A program made the position numbers and the translations under genes. Source: Terrimonas sp937888905 (GTDB lineage: Bacteria; Bacteroidota; Bacteroidia; Chitinophagales; Chitinophagaceae). From it: 64,000 nucleotides of DNA. The stretch's first letter is position 1; the number at the start of each line of letters is the position of its first letter. The stretch lies in NCBI GenBank assembly GCA_937888905.1, contig CALATA010000004.1:186001-250000 (forward strand), in the 5' to 3' direction. This document shows, one piece after another, positions 51,594 to 60,933 of the stretch. Below the pieces are notes generated by a model, which made no database searches, was not told the origin of the DNA, and worked only from the letters and a program-made list of their open reading frames with translations.

Positions 51594-51755
51594 ATCGTGA
51601 ATCGTCAATGGTGAATAGTGAATGGTGAATAAGTCAATGGTGAATAGTGAATAGACTCCCTTGGTTCGTGTATACACGAACCAAAAAGGGGGGGCGATTT
51701 TTGCGTGAAGAAGGTGAACAAGGAGCAAAACCTAAAACCTATTACCTACTACCTT
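51579..51755. repeat. ACNATTS array, 24-bp palindrome, AGTNNTA array
   Basis: Inverse ACNATTS heptamers (GTGAATG, GTCAATG, GTGAATA) run from inside the aldehyde dehydrogenase stop region (51579) to 51655. A perfect palindrome is at 51661-51684 (core GGTTCGTGTATACACGAACC). AGTNNTA-inverse units are at 51732-51752; there they form the last seven codons and the stop of the minus-strand sterol desaturase gene. Confidence 0.88.
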
Positions 51756-52997
51756 CTGGCTCGTCCACACAACCGTGCCTGCCAATGAAAGCAATAAATA
51801 ACTGCCAACGAGGTAACCGCTCATCGGCAGCCAGTCCGAGAGCCCGAACCAGTCGGGTTGCAGGTAGAGCAGATAAGCGCCAAAACCGGCTTTTACCAAC
51901 TCCGCTGCCCATGCATAAGGATGGCGGTCCATCAGCTCGGTCAATGCATAAACACTGACGAATATAAACAGGCCATACAGATAGATATAGGCGTGATCAA
52001 GTTGATTGATATGCGCGAGTCGCGCAAAGAAGTAGCTGATAAAGCCAAGTAAGATCACCAGTTGAATCCAGCACCAGGCCTTTAATCCGGCAGATGCGGG
52101 CGGATCATATTTCTCCATGTTGTAAGGATCGTCGATCTTGTACACCGGGAAACGTTCGTTTACATCATCCGGCCGCCAGCCTGTAGGCATCATCCAGAGG
52201 CGTAATTTATCTTTCCATTTCTTCGTATACCACGCATCACGGAACAGCAACCCTACATGTTGAAAATTAATGCGAACCGGATTCCAGGTACGTACGGGGC
52301 GGGTAATGCCATACACCGGTGACACTTCTTTTAATTCTTCCTGGAACGTACCAAACCATTTGTCCCACACAATGAATATCTGCGAAAAGTTTTTATCGAT
52401 GTATTCTTTGTTGAGTGCATGATGCACGCGGTGATGGGAAGGCGTTACAATGATATTTTCCAGGAAACCCATTTTATTAATATGCCGGGTATGATACCAG
52501 AATTGTGCAAACAACTGGATAGGTGCCACCACTGCAATTACTTTGGCAGGAACGCCGAGCAAAGCAGCCGGCAACAGGAAAATCACAAATAGTTTTACAA
52601 ACTCGGAAATACTTTGCCGCAAGGCGCAGGCAAGATTGAATTCCTCGCTGCTGTGGTGGATGATATGATTATTCCAGAAAAGATTATAAACGTGATTGAG
52701 CCGATGGCTCCAGTAACCCATGAAGTCGAGCGCGATAAAAGCGATCACATAGGTCCAGACTGTAGTAGGCATTTGCACCAATGCCACATGTGCAACCAGC
52801 CATTCATAAGAAATAATGGCAATGCTTATGCCCAGCACATCTTTGGTGACGTTGGTGATGCCGCTGCTGAGGCTGCTGATCATGTCCATGTGGCGGACGG
52901 TATCATTTCCTTTCCGCCAGCCATACCATTTTTCCAATAGGACCAGGAGCAGGAAAGCGGGCATCGCAATGAGCAGGATCTTTCCGTACGTTTCCAT
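51732..52997 (-). CDS. Sterol desaturase family membrane protein
   Basis: A 421-residue integral membrane protein of the fatty-acid hydroxylase/sterol desaturase family. The di-iron histidine clusters are HRLNHVYNLFWNNHIIHHSSEEF (about 97-115) and SHHRVHHALN (about 187-196), with YHTRHINK between. Four or more membrane helices precede and surround them, and further helices lie after residue 300. Such enzymes hydroxylate or desaturate lipids; the substrate is unknown. The final residues KVVGNRF are encoded by the repeat array. TAAATTCG at about 53019-53026 may be its -7 box. Confidence 0.87.
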   Translation of the reverse strand: METYGKILLIAMPAFLLLVLLEKWYGWRKGNDTVRHMDMISSLSSGITNVTKDVLGISIAIISYEWLVAHVALVQMPTTVWTYVIAFIALDFMGYWSHRLNHVYNLFWNNHIIHHSSEEFNLACALRQSISEFVKLFVIFLLPAALLGVPAKVIAVVAPIQLFAQFWYHTRHINKMGFLENIIVTPSHHRVHHALNKEYIDKNFSQIFIVWDKWFGTFQEELKEVSPVYGITRPVRTWNPVRINFQHVGLLFRDAWYTKKWKDKLRLWMMPTGWRPDDVNERFPVYKIDDPYNMEKYDPPASAGLKAWCWIQLVILLGFISYFFARLAHINQLDHAYIYLYGLFIFVSVYALTELMDRHPYAWAAELVKAGFGAYLLYLQPDWFGLSDWLPMSGYLVGSYLLLSLAGTVVWTSQKVVGNRF

Positions 52998-53127
52998 ACC
53001 GCTACAATCGTTTCCCGAATTTACAGAAAACCCCTGATTTGACGTAAAGGCTACCTCCGAACCATTTAGTTAAAAAATTGTTGATAGGTCGAATCGCCAA
53101 CCAGTTGTTTCTTATTTTTACGTTTTT

Positions 53128-54729
53128 ATGGACTGTAGCGCTACCCGCATACCTTATTCCAAGACCGGCTATTTCAGCAACCTGGTAAAAGATTACCTGG
53201 AAGATCACCCGTCGTTGCGGGAGTTTTATGCGTACAGACCCGATGTGGAAGGTCTGCGGCAGTCGATTGCCGACCGGGCAAAACGACCCGTCAACCGCAA
53301 GGCGCTGACAGATGCGCTCAGGGCACAATACGCCGGTGTGCGGCAAACAACCGCTACGGAAAAAAATATCGAAGCACTTGCTTCGCCACAGACATATACC
53401 ATCACAACCGCGCACCAACCCAATCTTTTCACCGGACCCTTATATTTTTTATATAAAATATTGCATGTGATCCGGCTGGCGGATAGTTGTAAAACATTAT
53501 TCCCCGATCACGATTTTGTGCCTGTTTATTATATGGGCAGCGAAGATGCCGACCTCGATGAGCTCGGCTATTTTGTTGTAAAAGGCACCCGCCATAGCTG
53601 GCATACCAAACAAACCGGCGCAGTCGGGCGTATGAAAGTAGACGACGAATTGTTACGCCTCATCGACGAACTACGCGGTGAAATAAGTGTATTGCCATAC
53701 GGCGAAGAAGTGCTCACACTCTTACAAGCCGCTTACACAAAAGGCACTTCCATCCAGGACGCAACGTTCCAACTGGTCAATGCATTGTTTGGTATATACG
53801 GACTGGTGGTATTGATCCCGGATAATCCGTTGCTCAAAAAAGAAGGCATTCCTATATTCCGCCGCGAACTGGAACAGCAAACAGCCGTACAGTTAGTGGA
53901 GAAAACAGCGCAGGCCATTGAAAAAGCCGGATATAAAGTGCAGGCCCACGCGCGTGAGATCAATCTTTTTTACCTGGAAGAACAAAGCCGTCAGCGTATA
54001 GAATATGCGGAGGGTGTATATGGTGTTCACGGAACAGACCGCCGTTTTTCCAAAGAAGAAATAGAAAAAGAACTGGAACAGCATCCCGAAAGGTTCAGTC
54101 CCAATGTGATCCTTCGTGGTGTATTCCAGGAAACCATATTACCCAACATCGCTTTTGTCGGTGGGGGAGGAGAGCTGGCCTATTGGTTGCAACTACGTGC
54201 TGTGTTCGAAGATCATCAGGCTCATTATCCCATATTGGTCCTGCGCAATTCGTTTCTCATCATCGATCAGGCCTGGCAGGAAAAAGCCGCCCAGCTCGGT
54301 ATCGATGATGCTGCCACACTTTTTGCACCGGAAGAACAATTACTCAATTCGCTCGTACGTGATAACAGTACCAATGCCCTGCATCTCGGTGCGGAACGCG
54401 AAGCATTGAATCGTTTATACGATGAAATGGAAGCGAAGGCTGTTGCGACCGATGCTACATTGAAAGGACATGTTGAGGCATTGCGCACACGTGCGCTTTA
54501 CCGCGTAGATGAGTTGGAAAAGAAAATGCTGCGCGCCGAAAAGCGTAAGTTCGTTGATCACCGCCGCCAGCTTCATGCATTGAAAGCGGCTCTGTTCCCA
54601 GGAGGTAACCTGCAGGAACGCGTAGAAAATTTTTCTTCGTTTTATGCTCTTTACGGAAAGGAGTTTTTACAGGAACTACATAAGGAATCTCCCGCGCTCG
54701 ATCAGGAGTTTGTTATTGTGAAGGTGTAA
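53128..54729 (+). CDS. bshC: Bacillithiol biosynthesis cysteine-adding enzyme
   Basis: BshC adds cysteine to glucosaminyl-malate in the last step of bacillithiol synthesis. The 533-residue protein has the expected core Rossmann-like fold and coiled coil: ITTAHQPNLFTGPLYFLYKILHVIRLAD, YMGSEDADLDELGYF, PNVILRGVFQETILPNIAFVGGGGELAYWLQLRAVF, and a C-terminal helical stalk ending REFL-like (YALYGKEFLQELHKESPALDQEFVIVKV). bshA and bshB are not in the window. The last codons (VKV stop) begin the AAGGYRT array that follows. Confidence 0.92.
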   Translation: MDCSATRIPYSKTGYFSNLVKDYLEDHPSLREFYAYRPDVEGLRQSIADRAKRPVNRKALTDALRAQYAGVRQTTATEKNIEALASPQTYTITTAHQPNLFTGPLYFLYKILHVIRLADSCKTLFPDHDFVPVYYMGSEDADLDELGYFVVKGTRHSWHTKQTGAVGRMKVDDELLRLIDELRGEISVLPYGEEVLTLLQAAYTKGTSIQDATFQLVNALFGIYGLVVLIPDNPLLKKEGIPIFRRELEQQTAVQLVEKTAQAIEKAGYKVQAHAREINLFYLEEQSRQRIEYAEGVYGVHGTDRRFSKEEIEKELEQHPERFSPNVILRGVFQETILPNIAFVGGGGELAYWLQLRAVFEDHQAHYPILVLRNSFLIIDQAWQEKAAQLGIDDAATLFAPEEQLLNSLVRDNSTNALHLGAEREALNRLYDEMEAKAVATDATLKGHVEALRTRALYRVDELEKKMLRAEKRKFVDHRRQLHALKAALFPGGNLQERVENFSSFYALYGKEFLQELHKESPALDQEFVIVKV

Positions 54730-54925
54730 GGCGTAAGGAGTGAGGCGTAAGGTATAAGCGAGATGGCCGTTTTTTATTCACCATTGACGATTCACGACTC
54801 ACGCTCCCTAAGGCACTCGAAGGAACTCAAATCACTCTATTCACAATTGCCAATTGACAATTCACAAAAAAAGCCCCCGCAAGGAAGGCTGCAATTTTTG
54901 AATTTTGACTTTTTACTTTTGAATT
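54718..54925. repeat. Arrays between bshC and the nuclease gene
   Basis: AAGGYRT heptamers from inside the bshC stop (54720-54758). ACNATTS units at 54777-54806 and 54838-54866. TTTTGAM units at 54894-54922, directly after the nuclease stop. A poor hairpin with an A run (54867-54890) may be a decayed minus-strand terminator. Confidence 0.78.
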
Positions 54926-55838
54926 AATTATACAGTTTCTCCTTCAACACTCCACGCACATTCTCCGGAATTTCTTTGAACAAGTTAAGCGGTATGCCGG
55001 CAGCATTTGCCTGCAATTCAAGATCCGATACCGTCACCACATAATTACGCCAGGCATTCTTGCCGGCAGTGTTCGTTGAGTAAAGCTGGTTATTGTTCGG
55101 CATATTCACCGCCAGCACCGTTGTACCGGCATCGATGCGTGCAAGGTCGCCGTTGCCTTTCGGCATTACCACTACTACTTTCCAGATATAAGCCGGCACA
55201 TTTACACGACCTGCATTGATGGTATTGGCTACACCATTCGAACCGGTGCCACCCTGACCATAGTTGCCCATAAAAATATAAGCTTCATTGTTACCGGCCA
55301 CCAGGTTGTTGCGCACAAAGTCTTCCAGCCCTTCCCATGGTCCCTGGTTCATCAGCGGAGCCTGCGGAATAATGTTGGTCATTAAAAAGGTAGAGGAGTT
55401 TGCGATGGTTGTTGTGGTACGATCCGCCGAAGGACAGTTGTGTCCACGGTCGAAACCACTGTTGCTGTAACTGGCATTGTCTACATGGTACCAGTCTACC
55501 GGCAGTTTGTCATCAGGACGAAAATCATCCTGGCGCGATGTGCTGCCGATGTCTTCGCGCTGCAGGTGCCAGGCCACCCATACCGGTGTGCCTTTGCTGC
55601 GGCTGTAGGCGAGTTTATAATAGAGATTGTCCTTAAGGTAATTTTCGGGATAACCCGTACTGGTTACCGCATTCGTCGGATTGCCCAATAGTATGGCATC
55701 GTTGTCTGTTACGGGCGTCGGTGGTACCACAACCGGAGGCTCTGGCACGGGATCCGTAAGATCTTCCGTATTTTTTGAACAGGCGGCAAGCGTCAGGACC
55801 GCAAAAAGGATCCAGGTACGTGGAAGGAGACTTTTCAT
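54924..55838 (-). CDS. DNA/RNA non-specific endonuclease, lipoprotein
   Basis: A 304-residue extracytoplasmic nuclease of the beta-beta-alpha-metal (NucA/Serratia) family. The signal ends in lipobox LAAC (Cys about 20), followed by a Pro-rich linker. The catalytic motif is DRGHNCPSADRT (His general base about residue 134); the downstream metal-binding Asn lies in TNIIPQAPLMNQGPWEGLEDFVR. It probably digests nucleic acids outside the cell for phosphate or nitrogen. Near-consensus promoter boxes lie just upstream. Confidence 0.9.
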   Translation of the reverse strand: MKSLLPRTWILFAVLTLAACSKNTEDLTDPVPEPPVVVPPTPVTDNDAILLGNPTNAVTSTGYPENYLKDNLYYKLAYSRSKGTPVWVAWHLQREDIGSTSRQDDFRPDDKLPVDWYHVDNASYSNSGFDRGHNCPSADRTTTTIANSSTFLMTNIIPQAPLMNQGPWEGLEDFVRNNLVAGNNEAYIFMGNYGQGGTGSNGVANTINAGRVNVPAYIWKVVVVMPKGNGDLARIDAGTTVLAVNMPNNNQLYSTNTAGKNAWRNYVVTVSDLELQANAAGIPLNLFKEIPENVRGVLKEKLYN

Positions 55839-55842
55839 GGCG

Positions 55843-55873
55843 GCAAGATATGCCAGATGTCCGGCCTGACAAA
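55843..55873 (-). promoter_or_regulatory. Promoter-like boxes of the nuclease gene
   Basis: Minus strand TTTG (55873-55870), 19-base spacer, TATCTTGC (55850-55843), four bases before the ATG. The -7 box has two mismatches. Confidence 0.4.
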
Positions 55874-55904
55874 GCCGTACAATAATTTAATACAGGAAGA
55901 TGCC

Positions 55905-56435
55905 TTACTGATTGGTATCAAATGAGTTGGGGAGGCCCTTAGCCTGAAGACGCGCTGCTTTTTCCAGCACTTCGTCTTTCATATTTGCCTTGAATGCATC
56001 CAGTTTTTCCGCCACTGATGTGTTAGATGATCCGATGATCTGCGCGGCAAGGATGCCGGCATTTTTGGCCGCATTCAATGCTACGGTTGCTACGGGCACA
56101 CCGTTCGGCATTTGCAGAATCGACAATACGGAATCCCAGCCATCGATGGAGTTGGATGATTTTACGGGTACGCCAATCACCGGCAGCGAGGTGAGTGAGG
56201 CCACCATGCCCGGCAAATGCGCGGCACCGCCGGCGCCGGCTATGATCACTTGCAATCCACGCTTTCTTGCCTGCGTTGCATAGTCCACCATGCGCAAAGG
56301 TGTGCGGTGTGCCGACACAACGGTCACTTCAGCACTGATACCTATACTGTCAAGAAAATTTTTGGCATCCTGCATCACTGGAAGATCACTGTCACTGCCC
56401 ATGATGATACCTACTATCGGATTGGATGTTTGCAT
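55905..56435 (-). CDS. purE: N5-carboxyaminoimidazole ribonucleotide mutase
   Basis: Class I PurE converts N5-CAIR to CAIR in purine synthesis. The 176-residue protein shows GIIMGSDSDLPVMQDAKNFLDSIGI, VVSAHRTPLRMVDYA (catalytic His), IAGAGGAAHLPGMVASLT and GVPVKSSNSIDGWDSVLSILQMPNGVPVATVALN. It acts after PurK, which is encoded 6 kb upstream on the same strand beyond the efflux operon. Between TolC gene and purE there are 38 bases, with a TAGTTTTG box at the TolC stop. Confidence 0.95.
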   Translation of the reverse strand: MQTSNPIVGIIMGSDSDLPVMQDAKNFLDSIGISAEVTVVSAHRTPLRMVDYATQARKRGLQVIIAGAGGAAHLPGMVASLTSLPVIGVPVKSSNSIDGWDSVLSILQMPNGVPVATVALNAAKNAGILAAQIIGSSNTSVAEKLDAFKANMKDEVLEKAARLQAKGLPNSFDTNQ

Positions 56436-56458
56436 GCGATTGAATTGATTGGTCGCGC

Positions 56459-56466
56459 CAAAACTA
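56459..56466 (-). promoter_or_regulatory. -7 box of purE
   Basis: Minus-strand TAGTTTTG, exact consensus, 23 bases before the ATG. It suggests that purE can be transcribed apart from the efflux operon. Confidence 0.45.
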
Positions 56467-56473
56467 CCACAAA

Positions 56474-57793
56474 CTAGCGAATGATGTCACCCCGCAGGCG
56501 GAGAAGTTCTGTTTCCGCCACTTTTGCGGCATAACGTGCCGCGATCAGGCGGTTACTGGCCGCTTCGAGGCTGTTCTGCGCTTCACGTAATTGGATCAGT
56601 GTGGCGGCATTCAGACGATAAGTCTGCCTTACAATGTCCACGTTCTCCCGCGCCAGTTCAATGTTCTCTTCTTCAAGCGCCAGTGATTTTTTTGCCAGCT
56701 CATAGTTTTTAAACGCCGTGATCACATTCAGGTTAAGCAGTGAACGCTGGTTCTCATATACCAGTTGCTGGTACGTGAGATCGAGTTTGGCCTGACGGTA
56801 CAGCCTGCGTGTCGCAAATCCATTGAAGATGGGAATATTGGCGGTAAAACCATAGTTCAGTCCGTTGGACTGGTTAAAGAGAGGAGAGAAGGGATTGATC
56901 ACCGTTTTGTTATCAGTACGGCTGTAGTTATAAGCAGAGTTGAATGATACTACCGGGAAAAAATCACCTTTCCGTTCTTTGATCGTTAACTCGGCTATGT
57001 CGATATTTTTTTGTGCGATCAGCAAATCCGGATTACCCGTTTCGGCTTTATTGCGGATGTCGCCCAGGCCGAGTTCCATATCGATGGGAATGGAATCCGT
57101 TACTTCAAATTGTGCATCGGACCTCACGTTCATCGCTTGGTTTAACCGTTCTTTTAATTGATCGATGAGGGTAAGCTGTTCCAGTTTCAATGCTTTCTGC
57201 GCATTCAGGTCCACTTTGCTTTGCAATACATCGGGTTTGATGCCGGTGCCGATATCGAGTTTATATTGCGCGAGCTTCACTCTTTCTTCATTGAGTAATA
57301 TCTGCTCATCGGTTGCTCTTACCTGCTGTTTCTGCCGCACGATATCATAGTAGGTGGTTACCACATCTGCCACGGTATTCGTCATCTGACGCTTGATAGC
57401 ATAACTGCCGAGATGAATAAGTTGTTCTGCCTTTTCACGGGTGGCAAACATGCGTAATCCATCAAATAATACCCAATCGAGTTGTATGCTGCCGGCAATA
57501 TTATGTGAGCGGATGCCTTTTTGTTCGCGTTTGCTGTTGTCGGCTAGTGTCTGGCGCTGGTTGTTATTGTTCCAGGTGGTGCTCATCAGGCCGTTCAGTG
57601 TCGGAAAGAATACGGTATTGCGGTAGGAATAATCCAATGCAGCGACCATGGAATCGTTGCGTGACAATTGAATGTCGTAATTGTTTTGCAAGGCCGTGGC
57701 AATGGCCTCCTCCAGTGTGAGCATACGTTGCGCTGCGCTGCGTCCGCAGATGGTCGCCAGTACGATGATTAATAAAAATCGATTCAGCTTCAT
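56474..57793 (-). CDS. TolC family outer-membrane efflux protein
   Basis: A 439-residue outer-membrane channel. Signal peptide (FLLIIVLATICGRSAAQ), then two repeats of the OEP fold with long helices (LTLEEAIATALQNNYDIQLSRNDS; AETGNPDLLIAQKNIDIAELTIKERKGDFFPVVSFNSAYNYS). It forms the outer duct of the tripartite pump whose inner-membrane and adaptor parts are encoded directly upstream. Its start overlaps the stop of the RND gene by four bases (ATGA), so translation is coupled. Confidence 0.93.
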   Translation of the reverse strand: MKLNRFLLIIVLATICGRSAAQRMLTLEEAIATALQNNYDIQLSRNDSMVAALDYSYRNTVFFPTLNGLMSTTWNNNNQRQTLADNSKREQKGIRSHNIAGSIQLDWVLFDGLRMFATREKAEQLIHLGSYAIKRQMTNTVADVVTTYYDIVRQKQQVRATDEQILLNEERVKLAQYKLDIGTGIKPDVLQSKVDLNAQKALKLEQLTLIDQLKERLNQAMNVRSDAQFEVTDSIPIDMELGLGDIRNKAETGNPDLLIAQKNIDIAELTIKERKGDFFPVVSFNSAYNYSRTDNKTVINPFSPLFNQSNGLNYGFTANIPIFNGFATRRLYRQAKLDLTYQQLVYENQRSLLNLNVITAFKNYELAKKSLALEEENIELARENVDIVRQTYRLNAATLIQLREAQNSLEAASNRLIAARYAAKVAETELLRLRGDIIR

Positions 57794-60700
57794 GATGCAG
57801 TATTTTGAACTTCTGATGCGGGTGTCTCGGGTGGCAGGCTATCCATCTCATTTTTCTTTTTCGCAGAAGAAAGGAATGAGTACACGGCCGGCACCACAAA
57901 AAGGGTAAAGATCAGCGAGAAGGAGATGCCACCAACGATCACCACACCGAGTGGAATACGGCTGGTAGCCGCCGCTCCCAGCGACAAGGCAAGCGGCAAT
58001 GCACCCAAGGCCATCGCCAGACTGGTCATCAGGATCGGACGCAAACGTTGTGAGGCCGCATAGATGGCTGCTTCTTTCTTCTCCATGCCTTTTGAACGGC
58101 GGCTCTGGTTGGCAAATTCCACGATCAGGATACCGTTTTTCGTTACCAGGCCTATTAACATGATCATACCGATCTGCGAAAAGATATTCCATGTATGTCC
58201 GAAGATCCACAGTGATAATACTGCACCCGCCATCGCGAGGATGATGGTGATCATGATGATGATGGGGTCAATAAAACTTTCGAACTGTGCAGCGAGGATC
58301 AGGAAGATCAATCCCAGCGCCAGCAGGAAGGCAAAGCTGGTGTTGCTGCCGCTTTCCGCATAGTCGCGGGAAGAACCGGTGAGTGAAGTGGCAAATGTAT
58401 CGTCGAGCAATGGCTGGGCAATGCGTTGCATTTCCTTTACACCATCACCGATGGTATAACCTGCAGCAAGGCCGGTTGAAATGGTGGCCGATTTATAACG
58501 GTTGAAGTGATAGATCGTCGGCGGCGTGGTCGACTCGGTCATCGTTACCAGGTTGTCGAGACTGATCATCACCCCGTTTTTATTTCTTACAAAAATGCCT
58601 TTCAGATCGCTGGGGTCATCGCGGTCGGCGCGGCTCATTTGTCCCATCACCTGGTATTGCTTACCGTCTTTGGTAAAGTAACCGAGACGGCCATTACTCA
58701 ACGCCAGTTGTAGTGTCTGCGATACGTCGGCCACCGTTACGCCGAGTTCACTAGCCTTGAGACGATCGATTTCGATCCGCAGTTCCGGTTTGTTGAATTT
58801 CAGATCCGCATCCACTACCTGTCCGCGGAATACCGGACTTTTCGATGCTTCGTCGATGAACTTCGGAAGCACTTCCGTTAATTTTTCAAAGTTGTTATTC
58901 TGTATAACGAATTGTACGGGTTGTCCGCCACGGCGGTTTACCTGTATCGTCTGGTCCTGGATGGCAGAGCCGCGGGCTTCATTGAACCGCGGCATATTGC
59001 GGTTCACCATGTTTACAATATCCTGTTGCGAGCGGTCGCGGTCGCCGGCATCGCTCAGGGTAACGCGCACCATACCGGAGTTGGCCGAACCGCCGGAGAA
59101 GCCGGGGCTGGTGATCGTCAGTACCACCTGTTTTTCCGGAATGGAATCCAGCATGAACTGCGTTACATTGGTCAGGTATTTATCCATGGCATCGAACGAA
59201 GTGCCTTCGGGGGCAGTCACCTGTAAACGGAACTGGCTGCGGTCTTCCATCGGCGCCAGCTCTGATTTCAGGTTGGAGAAAATGAGATAGGTTAATACGA
59301 GACAGCCGCCAAGAATGAGCCAGGCCGTCCAGCGTACACGCATGAATGCGCGCAGCATTTTTTCGTAACCGTTTTCCATGCCCTGGAAGAAAGGTTCGGT
59401 TTTGGTATAAAACCAGGAATGTTTATGCTTGTTGCCTTTCGTTAGTTTTACGTTGAGTACCGGCGTTAGTGTGAGTGATACGAATGCCGAGATCAACACG
59501 GCGCCGGCCACCACCACACCAAATTCGCGGAACAGCCGTCCTACAAAACCTTCGAGGAAGATGATCGGAAGAAATACAACCGCCAGTGTAATGGACGTGG
59601 AGATAACCGCGAAGTAAATTTCTTTGGACCCATCGCGCGCCGCCTGCCACTTGTTCATGCCGGCTTCCATTTTTTTATAAATGTTTTCCGTTACCACAAT
59701 ACCATCGTCCACTACAAGACCGGTGGCCATTACGATCGCCAGCAATGACAATACATTGATGGTAAAACCGGCGAGGTACATGATAAAGAAGGCGCCGATC
59801 AGGGAAACGGGAATATCGATCAGCGGACGGAAAGCGATGGCCGCATCACGGAAGAAGAGATAGATGATCAGGATAACGAGGATCAATGCGATCAGCAATG
59901 TTTCTTCAACTTCGGAAATTGATTTCTTGATGAAACGTGTCTGATCGAGTGCGATGTTGAGTTTGATGTCGTCGGGCACTTCTGCTTTCAGTTGCTCTAC
60001 GCGTTTATAAAACTCATTGGAAATTTCAACATAGTTGGCACCGGGTTGCGGGATTACCGCGAGTGCGATCATGGGAATACCACTTTCACGCAAAGCGCTT
60101 TCTTCGTTCTCCGGACCTAATACGGCCGAGCCGATATCTTTTACTTTAACATCACTGCCGTTGATATTTTTTACAATGATTGCATTGAATTCTTCTTCCG
60201 TATTGAGCCGGCCGAAAGTCCTTACGGTTAATTCGGTGGCATCACCATAAATTTTTCCGGAGGGAAGTTCTACGTTCTGCGCGGCGAGTGCCTGCGCAAC
60301 GTCGGCAGGTGTGACGCTGAAAGCAGACAGCTTTGCGGGGTCCATCCAGATACGCATGGCATAACGTTTTTCCCCCCATATCTGTATGCCGCTCACGCCG
60401 GGAATGGTCTGCAGTCTTTCGAGTAAAACGTTGTTGGCGTATTCGGTTATCTGCAGGGGATTGCGTGTGTCGCTCTGCACGGTCATGGACAAAATAGGAT
60501 CACTGGATGCGTCCGCTTTGGTCACAACAGGTGGCGCATCGAGGTCATTGGGTAATTGACGGCTGGCCTGCGACACTTTATCGCGCACGTCGTTGGCGGC
60601 CGTTTCGAGGTCGGAGCCCAGCTCAAATTCAACGTTGATATTGCTGCTTCCCTGGCTGCTGCTGGAAGTGATGTTCTTGATACCTGCGATACCATTGATG

Positions 60701-60909
60701 GCTTTTTCCAACGGCTCGGTGATCTGCGACTCGATGATATCGGCGTTGGCACCTGCATACGAGGTACGCACGTTGATATTGGGCGGATCGATGGCGGGAT
60801 AGTCGCGCACACCGAGGAAGGTATAGCCAATAATACCAAAGACAATGATGATGATATTCATCACAATGGCAAATACCGGCCGGCGTAAGCTTAATTCAGA
60901 AATATTCAT
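57790..60909 (-). CDS. RND efflux transporter permease
   Basis: A 1039-residue inner-membrane proton-drug antiporter of the HAE1/AcrB type. About 12 membrane helices with two large periplasmic loops; the N-terminus is SELSLRRPVFAIVMNIIIIVFGIIGYTFLGVRDYPAIDPP. Proton-relay helix 4 has VVDDGIVVTENIYKKME (two Asp), and DPIIIMITIILAMAGAVLSL, GLVTKNGILIVEFANQ and RLRPILMTSLAMALGALPLALSLGAA mark the C-terminal half. The substrate cannot be inferred. Middle gene of the adaptor-RND-TolC operon. Confidence 0.96.
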   Translation of the reverse strand: MNISELSLRRPVFAIVMNIIIIVFGIIGYTFLGVRDYPAIDPPNINVRTSYAGANADIIESQITEPLEKAINGIAGIKNITSSSSQGSSNINVEFELGSDLETAANDVRDKVSQASRQLPNDLDAPPVVTKADASSDPILSMTVQSDTRNPLQITEYANNVLLERLQTIPGVSGIQIWGEKRYAMRIWMDPAKLSAFSVTPADVAQALAAQNVELPSGKIYGDATELTVRTFGRLNTEEEFNAIIVKNINGSDVKVKDIGSAVLGPENEESALRESGIPMIALAVIPQPGANYVEISNEFYKRVEQLKAEVPDDIKLNIALDQTRFIKKSISEVEETLLIALILVILIIYLFFRDAAIAFRPLIDIPVSLIGAFFIMYLAGFTINVLSLLAIVMATGLVVDDGIVVTENIYKKMEAGMNKWQAARDGSKEIYFAVISTSITLAVVFLPIIFLEGFVGRLFREFGVVVAGAVLISAFVSLTLTPVLNVKLTKGNKHKHSWFYTKTEPFFQGMENGYEKMLRAFMRVRWTAWLILGGCLVLTYLIFSNLKSELAPMEDRSQFRLQVTAPEGTSFDAMDKYLTNVTQFMLDSIPEKQVVLTITSPGFSGGSANSGMVRVTLSDAGDRDRSQQDIVNMVNRNMPRFNEARGSAIQDQTIQVNRRGGQPVQFVIQNNNFEKLTEVLPKFIDEASKSPVFRGQVVDADLKFNKPELRIEIDRLKASELGVTVADVSQTLQLALSNGRLGYFTKDGKQYQVMGQMSRADRDDPSDLKGIFVRNKNGVMISLDNLVTMTESTTPPTIYHFNRYKSATISTGLAAGYTIGDGVKEMQRIAQPLLDDTFATSLTGSSRDYAESGSNTSFAFLLALGLIFLILAAQFESFIDPIIIMITIILAMAGAVLSLWIFGHTWNIFSQIGMIMLIGLVTKNGILIVEFANQSRRSKGMEKKEAAIYAASQRLRPILMTSLAMALGALPLALSLGAAATSRIPLGVVIVGGISFSLIFTLFVVPAVYSFLSSAKKKNEMDSLPPETPASEVQNTAS

Positions 60910-60933
60910 CGCGATCGTTGTATAAAGCCGGTA

